A DNA stretch of 27,896 nt from Chrysochromulina tobinii (lineage: Eukaryota > Haptophyta > Prymnesiales > Chrysochromulinaceae): NCBI GenBank assembly GCA_001275005.1, contig JWZX01002058.1, positions 1-27,896 of the forward strand, read 5' to 3'. A program made the translations under genes and the position numbers. This document shows positions 17,605 to 24,912 of this stretch, piece by piece. Under the pieces are notes generated by a model, which saw only the letters and a program-made list of their open reading frames with translations, made no database searches and was not told where the DNA came from. Position 1 is the stretch's first letter, and each line of letters begins with the position of its first letter.

Positions 17605-17701
17605 GATGCGTGATGTTCCGAGTCTCTTCCCCGTTCGACGTCTCTACATTTGTCTCGACACTCTGTAACGGTCCGCAAAACTTTCTTCGAAGCGCGGAGT
17701 G
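17605..17701. promoter_or_regulatory. 97-bp divergent promoter between RIIa/EF-hand and LRR genes
   Basis: Only 97 bp separate the two start codons, so both promoters and both 5' untranslated regions must fit or overlap here. CTACATTTGT at 17644-17653 is also in the divergent region before MAD1. The tight divergent pairing hints at co-regulation of the axonemal gene and the LRR gene. Confidence 0.5.
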
Positions 17702-20699
17702 ATGCCAACCGCCCCAATGCCTCGGCAGCCACCCAGCACGGAAGCAGCTGCTGCGGCAGGAGGAGGAGGAGGAGGAGGAGGAGGAGGAGGAGGAGCGGGA
17801 GCGCCAGCCGCGGTGCCGCCGCTCGACCTCGATGCAGTTCCGGACGGAGTCTCGACCCTGTCCGCCGCGTCGCCGCGGCTACCGCCCCGCCCAAAGCCAC
17901 GGTACCGGTACGCCACGCCGGTCTCGTGCGCCGAGAGGATCTTCAACGCGAGGTGCAAGGACCTGAGCCTTCCGCCGTCGGAGCAAGGTCGCGCGCGCTT
18001 CCAGGACGCCCTCGAGCGCGCCTTGGTGGACGACCGCCTCACCTTGCGTGCCTCGGGCATCGGGCCGGGTGCTGCACGGGAGCTGGCCATTGCCATCCAG
18101 CTCTCGCGTCAGCCACCCTGGTACCTCGACCTGGGCGGCAACAACATGGGCAATGCGGGCGCGGCGCACTTTGCTACGCTTCTCAAGCAGACCGATTCCC
18201 TCGTGTGGCTGGCTCTGCCTTCGTGCGGCATCTCCGACACGGGCGGAGCCGCGCTCGGCGACGCGCTTCGCACGAACCGGTCGCTCACAGCTCTTGACCT
18301 TTCGAGCGAGCCCAACGCCGCCCGGCGCAACACGCTCGGCCGGCGCTCGACCAAGCTGAGCACGCTCCTACACCACCGCCCGCCGCCCACGATGCCAGAC
18401 GAGACGAGCGCGCGCGATCTCGAGCGCGTATGTGCACCCCATGCGCTGGCCGACGGCGCCCGCGACGGCGCGGATTCCACGGCTGAGGCGGCAGCGGCGG
18501 CGGCGGCGACGACGGCTGCCGCTGCGCCCCTCGCGGGCGCCGCGTCGAAGCCCGTGCCGCACCACCGCGCTCCGCCGTCAGTCCCCAGCCGAGCCGGCGC
18601 TGCTGCTGGCGCTGCTGTTGGCGCTGCTGCTGGCGCTGCAGCCGCTGCGGCCGCTGCTGGCGCTGCTGGCGCTGCTGCTGGCGCTGCTGCTGGCGCTGCT
18701 GCTGGCGCTGCTGCTGGCGCTGCTGGCAGTAGCGCGGCAGCACCCGCGCCGCCGGATGCGCCTCCTTCGGCGATGCACCGGACGACCGCCACGTCGCGCG
18801 GTCGTGCAAGTCGGCGGGCGAGGCAGCGGCGCGCTCGCGACGACGCTCGGCCCGCGATCGCCTCGTGTGCTGGAGGTCGGTACCGGTAGCAGCTCGATCG
18901 CACCGACGACGGAGGCCGACGAGGTTGCTCCGGAGGGCTTTTCGGAGGCCCATCGCGAGGAGCGTTGGGAAACGTCGGCCAAGGCGCTCATCGCGCTCGC
19001 GACGGCGCTCGCGCTCAACCCGGTCCTCTCCATCCTCCGTCTGGGCGGCAACTCGCTTGGAGCTGAGGGCATCGCCCTGCTCGCTCCCGCGCTCCTCACG
19101 CCGCACTGCGCGCTCTCCGAGCTCTCACTACCGCTCAACGGGCTCCGTGCCGAGGGCGCCGAGGTGCTCGCTGTGCCCGTGGCCTCGTCCGCGTCGTTGC
19201 GGGCGCTCGACCTCACGGCCAACGACGTTGGCGATCAGGGCGTGACGGCGCTCGCGACGGCGCTGATCGAGGTCACGCCCCCCGCGCAGCTCGCGCCCGC
19301 CAGCCTTCCGCCGGCCGACGCATCCCTCGTGCATGCCGGGCTTGCCGAGCTGAACTTGAGCCGTAACGGTCTTACCGGTAGCTGCACGCTCGCTCTTGCC
19401 AAAGCGCTCGTGCGCCGTCCACACCTCAGCTGCCTCCAACTCGGCCGGAACGAGCTGTGCGACGCGGGCGCGGCGGGCCTCGCGGGCGCCCTCGCCGACG
19501 GCTGTGGGCTACGCGAGCTCGGATTGGGTCACAATCGGATCGGCGATGCGGGCGCGGCGGCGCTCGGGACGGCGCTGGCGCGCGGGCGTTCACAGCTCCA
19601 ACGGCTCGACCTCGGCCACAATGCCATCGGTGACGAGGGCGCGACCAAGCTCGCCGAGGGCCTCAGCGCCGGCGGGCCGCCCCTGCAGGTGCTCCGCCTA
19701 CACTGGAACAAGCTCGGCGAGCAAGCGGGGCGCGCGCTCGGTACGGCGCTCGGCAAGCTGCGCACGCTGCGCACGCTCGAGCTGAACAACAACACGCTCG
19801 GCTCGCGCGCGGCGGACGCGCTGCTGGCAGGGGTGCTCGCGAACGTTCACAGCGGGTGTTCACAGCTCACCCACCTCGGTCTCGAGTGCAACGTACTGCC
19901 GTACCCCACGCTCCTCAAGATCCAGCAGGCGATCGCCGGCGGCGTCAAGCGCGCGAAAGCCGGTCGGTCGGCGCTCGCGTTCTCGCGGCTCGAGGTGCTG
20001 CAAGAGATGCCGCAGCAGCTCGAGGCCGCCAAGCGAGAGTACGCCGCCCTCTGCCGCCAGCGCGCGGAGGCGCAGCAGCGCGTGCGCGCGCTCACGACGG
20101 CGCTCGACGACGAGAAAGCGAGCACGGACGAGGCGCGCGTGCACGCGCTCGAGACGGCGCTCGCGGACAAGCAGCGGGTGGATAGGGCGCGCGTGGCGCT
20201 GCAGCAGCTGCAGGCCGCGCTCAAGGAGAAGCGCGAGCATTGGGCGCTCCAGCTCGAGCAGCGGCGCAAGCGGTGCGCGCTCGAGACAGCGCGCGTGACG
20301 AACCTCGAGGAGCGCTTCGCGGGCGAGCTGCGGCAGTTACAACTCGACGTTCGGATCGCCACGGACACGCTGATCGGGCTGGCTGAGCAGCTGCAGGCCC
20401 GGGCGGCCCGCGCCGACGAGCGCGAGGCGGCCCTGATCGAGGCGAGGGCGAAGCTGAACGCGCGCCGAGAGGAGCTCGAGGGACGCCGCGTGCCGCTGCC
20501 GCCGCCGCCGCCGCCGCCGACCGACGCGGATGTTGACGCGGTCATGCTGACCTCGCCGCGCCTCTTCCCCGAGGATGAGATCGCCGCGCTCATGGCCGAG
20601 CCGCCGAGCCCCGGGAGGGCCCGGCCGAGTAGCGCGCGCCCCGCTGCGCCGGCAGTGGCGCGCCCGCCGCGGCCGCAGTCAGCGACGACGCGATCCTGA
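17702..20699 (+). CDS. Leucine-rich-repeat (RI-type) / coiled-coil protein with one intron
   Basis: Two frames make up one gene. The first, from the ATG at 17702, has a polyglycine run, then a segment (ERIFNARCKDLSLPP) and ribonuclease-inhibitor-type LRRs (WYLDLGGNNMGNAGA, then LTALDLSS). The second resumes the LRRs from about 18970 (LSILRLGGNSLGAEG, LRELGLGHNRIGDAG, LQRLDLGHNAIGDEG, LRTLELNNNTLGSRA), then a coiled coil (about 19990-20480), a Pro8 run and a Pro/Ala/Ser-rich end. A GT-AG intron, probably 18428 to 18740 or 18875, joins them in phase 0; a frameshift is the alternative. LRRs before a long coiled coil recall centrosomal LRRC45, and divergence from an axonemal gene supports a ciliary or basal-body role, but the family is uncertain. 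About 850-895 residues after splicing. Confidence 0.72.
17758..17793 (+). repeat. (AGG)12 microsatellite encoding polyglycine
   Basis: Twelve perfect AGG units near the 5' end of the LRR gene, read in frame as GGA glycine codons. Such runs commonly vary in length between alleles. Confidence 0.9.
18428..18875 (+). other. Probable intron of the LRR gene (3' end uncertain)
   Basis: The donor GTATGT at 18428 is a near-ideal splice site and falls on a codon boundary of the upstream frame. Acceptors that restore the downstream frame in the same phase are CAG at 18740 and GAG at 18875. The interval holds a GC-rich minisatellite and encodes only polyalanine-type or polyleucine-type sequence, unlike the LRRs on either side. 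An unspliced reading would end at 18889, before most LRRs. Confidence 0.5.
18597..18727 (+). repeat. GCGCTGCTGCTG minisatellite
   Basis: About eleven tandem units, mostly 12 bp (GCGCTGCTGCTG) with some 9-bp and variant units. It lies within the proposed LRR-gene intron. Because every unit is a multiple of three, each frame stays open, which explains the long spurious frames on both strands here. Confidence 0.85.
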
Positions 20700-20718
20700 T
20701 GTCGGCTTTGAGCGTTTA

Positions 20719-20752
20719 GTGTTCACACCTTAAGCTTCCCGTGTGTTCACAC
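20719..20752 (+). promoter_or_regulatory. Paired GTGTTCACAC elements upstream of alcohol dehydrogenase
   Basis: GTGTTCACAC occurs at 20719-20728 and 20743-20752, 24 bp apart, ending 37 bp before the start codon at 20790. The gap between the LRR gene's stop and this start is only 90 bp, so the pair sits in the likely promoter. Similar GTTCACAC motifs lie at the methyltransferase start and in the 5' elements of the two surface-protein genes. Confidence 0.4.
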
Positions 20753-20789
20753 TCTGGCACAGCAGCACGAACCCTGGGCCGACGGTGAG

Positions 20790-22093
20790 ATGAGAGCCGC
20801 GCTTTACCACGAGTTCGGCGGCCCGATCGCGGTGGCGACGCTGCCTCGGCCAACTGCACCGGCAGGCGGCGTGGTCGTGAAGGTCGAGGCGACCGGGGTA
20901 TGCCGTTCCGACTGGCACGGCTGGAAAGGGCACGACTCTGACATTGTCGACCACGGCTTGCCCTTTGTGCCCGGCCATGAGCTCTCTGGCACCATCGCCG
21001 AGGTGGGAGAGGGCGTCACAAAGTTCCGCGTGGGCGACCGTGTGGCTGTGCCCTTCATCCTCTCCTGTGGCACATGCCGCGAGTGCGCACGTGGACGGGC
21101 GACAGTGTGCGAAGCGCAGGCGCAGCCTGGCTTCACGATGCATGGCTCGTTTGCAGAGTTCGTCGCCCTGCCACGGGCCGAGCGAAACCTGTGCCACCTG
21201 CCGGCGCAGGTCACCTTCGCCGAGGCGGCCGCCCTTGGCTGCCGCTCGACCACCGCGTACCGCGCCGTCATCCAGCGCGGCCGCCTCGAAGGCGGGGGAG
21301 ACGCTCGCTGTGTTTGGCTGCGGGGGGCTCGGGCTCTCGGCCGTGCTGTGCGCGGTGGCCGTCGGCGCGCGCGTGATCGCCGTGGACGTGAACGCGCCGG
21401 CGCGCGCCAAGGCCGAGGCCCTCGGCGCAGTGGCCAGCATCGACGCCACCCTGGGCGCGGAGCTCGTGCGTCAGGCGGTGCTCGAGTTGACCGACGGCAT
21501 CGGAGCTGGTGCGATCTCCCTTGATTGACCTTGATGGCCCTTGATTGCCCTTGATCGCTCACTTTGAGCTCCTGTCCTCGGAGCAGGTGCGATCTCCCTT
21601 GATTGCCCTAATGCCCTTGATTGACCTTGATTGACCTTCGAGTTGACTAATGGCATCGGAGCAGATGTGACGCTCGACGCGGCGGGCTTCGGGCCGACAT
21701 GCGAGGCGGCCGTGTGGTGCGTGCGCCGCGGCGGGCGCGTGGTGCAAGCCGGGCTGCCGATCGGTGACAAGCCCCCCATTGTGCCGATGGCGCGCGTCGC
21801 CAACCGCGAGATTGAGATCCTCGGCTCGCACGGGTTGGATGCGGCGGACATGCCAGCGGTGCTCCAGCTGGTGGCCGAGGGCAAGCTGCGTGTGCGGGAC
21901 CTCATCGAGCGCGAGGTGACGCTCGAGGAGCTCTGCCACTCGCTCGCATGCAAGCGCTCAGTACGGCGCTCCCTCCTCCTCCTCTTCACAGGTGACGCTC
22001 GAGGAGGGCTGCCGTGCCATCGAGGCGATGGAGCACACCTCGCCGCTCGGCATCACCGTCGTCATCCCAAGCCTCTGCGCTCCCTGTGAATGA
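20790..22093 (+). CDS. Zinc-dependent alcohol dehydrogenase (MDR family), two introns, one frameshift
   Basis: Exons are 20790-21508, 21665-21915 and 21992-22093; about 356 residues. The catalytic zinc ligands are visible: Cys-38 (GVCRSDWHG), His-63/Glu-64 (PGHELSG) and Cys-151 (LGCRSTTAYRAV). Four structural-zinc cysteines lie at 93, 96, 99 and 107 (CGTCRECARGRATVC). The nucleotide-binding Rossmann motif is AVFGCGGLGLSAV. The enzyme should oxidise alcohols or reduce aldehydes with NAD(P); the substrate is unknown. Exon 1 has a frame break at about 21290-21298: removing one base of the G5 run (21294-21298) or of the preceding AA joins GRL to the ETLAVFGCGG frame. With both introns still splice-competent, a sequencing or assembly indel is more likely than decay. 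The two introns carry copies of adjoining exon sequence. Exon 3 ends ITVVIPSLCAPCE. Confidence 0.8.
21509..21664 (+). other. Alcohol dehydrogenase intron 1, two tandem 78-nt units
   Basis: Splicing 21509-21664 (GT...AG) restores IGADVTLDAAGFG across the junction; unspliced, the frame stops soon after 21520. The intron divides into two units of exactly 78 nt (21509-21586, 21587-21664). Both begin GTGCGATCTCCCTTGATTG and end TCGGAGCAG, so the internal boundary reads AG|GT. The last 25 nt of unit 2 copy the end of exon 1 (21484-21508) at 21 of 25 positions. Several CCTTGATTG copies lie inside. Confidence 0.85.
21916..21991 (+). other. Alcohol dehydrogenase intron 2, starts with a copy of exon 3
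   Basis: A 76-nt phase-0 intron with a pyrimidine-rich tract before CACAG. Its first 15 nt, GTGACGCTCGAGGAG (21916-21930), are identical to the first 15 nt of exon 3 (21992-22006). Splicing gives EREVTLEEGCRAIEAMEHTS, a normal end for this family; unspliced reading gives Arg/Leu-rich sequence. Confidence 0.85.
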
Positions 22094-22254
22094 GGGTGGG
22101 GGCGAGATCGGAGCGAGATCAGAGAGCGAGATATGGGCATCTCAACTGTGCGAGATCGCCTCTCGGGCTCGGCGGGGGGGGGGGACGACAAGGTAGTCCG
22201 CTTTTGTGGATTCTAAACGAATGTGGATTCTCACTCGCTCCGCGAGCGTACCAA

Positions 22255-22279
22255 GCTCTGTTCACATCGACATTCACAC
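22255..22279 (+). promoter_or_regulatory. Upstream element, copy 1
   Basis: A 25-bp block (core TTCACATCGACATTCACAC) located 40 bp before the start of the first Cys-rich/Pro-rich membrane protein. It recurs with one mismatch at 24784-24808 before the chimeric gene. It is part of a promoter or 5' untranslated region kept in, or copied with, both genes. Confidence 0.5.
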
Positions 22280-22318
22280 ACCAAGCTCCGAGCGTCCGTC
22301 CCAGTTTTGCAGCAGAAG

Positions 22319-23358
22319 ATGGAGGTAAAGGGACACTTCGCCTTCATTTGGGTCGTCATGACGTTGGGCGTCACGCACGCACCGATACGGGCTCCACCTC
22401 CACCGCCGCCAGTACCACCTCTCATCAGCTGCAGTTCGCCCCTGGGCGAAGCAGCTTGCGAAGGTATCAGTACCACGACAAGTTTTGGCTCCTGCCGCTT
22501 CCTATCCGAGAACTATCCTTGTGCGATCATCCGTTTGCTCCTCTCTGGAGCGACAACGTGCGACTGCTGCTGCTTCAACACGCTCCCGCCTCCACCAAAC
22601 CCACGCCTGCCACCGGGACCACCCCTTTCCCCTCCGCGACCCCCATACCAGCCGATAGCGGGTGGTGCCTACCTCTGCTCTGACACCTGCGGCTTTTGGT
22701 CAAGCAACGGTGAGTGCAACGACGGAGGTCCGGGATCTGAAGGGTACTCGCCGTGCCCGCTCGGAACCGATTGCACCGACTGCGGACCGCGCCTCGTCTA
22801 TCCGCCGCCCCCACCTCATCCACCTCCCAGTCTGCCACCGCCGTCACCACCTGGTGCTGTGTGCCTAGACACATGCAATTACTACTTGAATTACTACGGC
22901 GATTCTTGTATCCGCGACCATTCATGCGGTGCTGGCATCTGTGAAGACGGAGGCCCAGGCTCCGAGTACACCTACCACTACTACCAATGTCCTCTTGGCA
23001 CCGACTGCATCGACTGTGGTCCCCGGTACATTTCTCCGCCTCCACCGCCTCCACCGCCTCCACCGCCTCCGACTCCTCCTCCGAGACCGCCGCCGCAGTT
23101 TCCTGGAGGAGGATTGTTCGTGTGCGTGAACACATGCCCAACCTCCTATGGTACCGCTCGCGCGAGCAACGGAATATGTGAAGACACCGGCTTCGGCTCT
23201 GTGGCCCTCCAGTGTCCAAACAATCCCGTTTCCTTATGCGGCTGTGCACTCGGCACAGATTGCGCCGACTGCGGCCCGAGGGTCGTGCACTTGCCGCCGC
23301 CGACCCCGCTGCCGCCGCCACCATACTGGTTATGGCCGCCGCCGCCGCCAAGGCCGCT

Positions 23359-23390
<32 letters not shown>

Positions 23391-24577
23391 CGCCCCCGCC
23401 TCCAAGTACGCCTCCTGGGATGCTTTGCTCGAATTACTGCTATTACACTCAAGATGGCTACATGTACTCTCAGGACTACTATGCGAGCAACGGAGAATGC
23501 GAAGATGGAGGTCCGGGATCCGTATCGTATGAACACTGCAACTTGGGCACCGACTGCTTCGACTGCGGACCTCGGACCATGCCGCCGCCGCCACCATCGC
23601 CACCACCTGGAGCTGTGTGCCTGAACACATGCAATTCATACTTGAATTCACACGGCTATTCTTGTATCTACAGCCATTCATGCGGTGCTGGCATCTGTGA
23701 CGACGGAGGGCCAGGCTCCGGGTACAACATCTACAACTACCAATGTCCTCTTGGCACCGATTGCATCGACTGTGGTCCCAGGTACATATCGCCGCCTCCA
23801 CCGCCTGCACCGCCACCATCGCCGCCACCATCGCCGCCACCATCGCCGCCGATGCTGTGCAGCAACACGTGCCCCGGATATGCCCACACCGGTGCGTGCC
23901 AAGATGGTGGCGCCGGCGCCATAAGCGATCGCTGCGCGTACGGTACCGATTGCGCGGACTGTGGCCCAAGGCATATGTTTCCTCCGTCGCTCCCAGGGTC
24001 TCCAAGCCCGCCTCCAGGGCTGCAGTCGCCACCACCGCCACCTGCACCGTCTCCTGACCCAGAGCCGCCACCGCCACCGCCGCCATCGCCATCCCCGCCC
24101 GAGCCATCGCCGCAACCCCCGTCGCCGCCCGCCCGCCCGTCTCAACATTCTGTGGTCGATCAGTCCCATTCGTCTGCCGTCCCCGTGCTGCCACCAGCCC
24201 ATGCGGGCCTTGTCACACCAGTCCAGCAGAGCAGCGACGTGTTGTTCGTGATGATCACGCTCGGGGCGGTTGCTCTCTTGCTCCTCCTCTCGGCCATCGT
24301 GGTCCTCCTCTTCCTCTTGCTCAAGAGGGTGCGTCAGCCGTACTCGATGTTAGAGCGTGGTAGCGGAGGACAAGAGCTGACGACGATGAAGCCGCCTTCG
24401 TCGTTGGCAGGCTCCGAGGAATCCTCGTCCAAGCCGACAGGCGAGCCTCTTGCAGCCCAGCTTGTCGGATTGGCAGCGCAGACGAGGCAACTTGGCAATC
24501 ATGGCAGCTTGCCTCTGGCGATTGGCATCCCGAGCCTCGCGGCAGCGCGGAAATGGGAAAGCTTGCCTGAGAGCTGA
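22319..24577 (+). CDS. Pherophorin/extensin-like membrane protein with six Cys-rich modules
   Basis: A 752-residue single-exon protein starting at the ATG at 22319 (the frame extends upstream only to a GTG). A signal peptide (KGHFAFIWVVMTLGVTHA) is followed by six modules of the form CxxxC ... GxCxDGGxGS ... CxxGTDCxDCGPR, joined by polyproline/Ser-Pro spacers as in extensins and pherophorins. Modules 2 and 5 are nearly identical. Module 3 has a variant core (CEDTGFGS) and extra cysteines. A Pro-rich stalk leads to one transmembrane helix (about 641-668, FVMITLGAVALLLLLSAIVV) and a basic/Ser-rich tail of about 80 residues. The probable role is as a glycosylated cell-surface or scale-associated protein. 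The 3' part is duplicated in the chimeric gene at 27161-27896. Long minus-strand frames here only reflect the repeats. Confidence 0.82.
23392..24451 (+). repeat. Segmental duplication, copy A
   Basis: The 3' part of the first membrane-protein gene is closely similar to 27161-27896. Nearly identical blocks include the module ending DCFDCGPRTMP, the CPGYAHTGACQDGG module and the transmembrane segment with tail. Copy A is about 320 bp longer because it keeps one more Cys-rich module (near 23600-23790) and a longer Pro-rich stalk (near 24050-24150). Confidence 0.9.
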
Positions 24578-24912
24578 GTGCCAGCGGGGTGTGAGTCGTG
24601 CTCGTGTCGAGGTTCGGGTCGGGTGTTCCTCGTTCTCGGGATAGAGCTCCACGTCGGTCTTATTGTGTGACGATTGTGGTATGTCGTGATTAAATCATAC
24701 AAATTTCGTTTGATGGTTGAAAGTGTGGGCGTCGTCGGTCATTTGTGAGTGTGATGGCATTTTCGTTGAGATTTGCGGGCCACGCTCTATTCACATCGAC
24801 ATTCACACCAGCAAGTTTCGGCTCGAACAACTTGACGACTTGCCGCGATTTGCTCAGAAGGGACATGTGCATGTGTACGCACTCCTCCAGGTCCTCCATT
24901 GCGGCTGCAACG
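24578..24912 (+). other. Intergenic interval and 5' region of the chimeric gene
   Basis: These 335 bp separate the first membrane-protein gene from the chosen start of the chimeric gene. The first half is relatively AT-rich (near 24680-24720), suiting a 3' end or promoter. The 25-bp shared element lies at 24784-24808. An in-frame ATG at 24754 would extend the chimeric protein by 53 residues, but that puts the shared element inside coding sequence, unlike its paralogue. Confidence 0.5.
24784..24808 (+). promoter_or_regulatory. Upstream element, copy 2
   Basis: This is the counterpart of 22255-22279, with 24 of 25 bases identical (one G to A). It lies 104 bp before the chosen start of the chimeric gene. 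The sequences around it diverge, so this short block stands out. Confidence 0.5.

Noticed and set aside
20790-22093. Calling the alcohol dehydrogenase a pseudogene
   Set aside because: All zinc ligands, the Rossmann motif and both introns' splice sites are intact; a single-base break in a G run is more simply an indel error.
23300-23410. Regular short repeats that might suggest a CRISPR-like array
   Set aside because: They are in-frame CCG/CCT/CCA proline codons with no unique spacers, in a eukaryotic gene.
22575-24194. Minus-strand open frame of 539 codons opposite the Cys-rich module gene
   Set aside because: It is produced by the absence of stop codons in reverse-complemented polyproline and Cys-rich repeats; the sense strand has signal peptide, modules and membrane helix.
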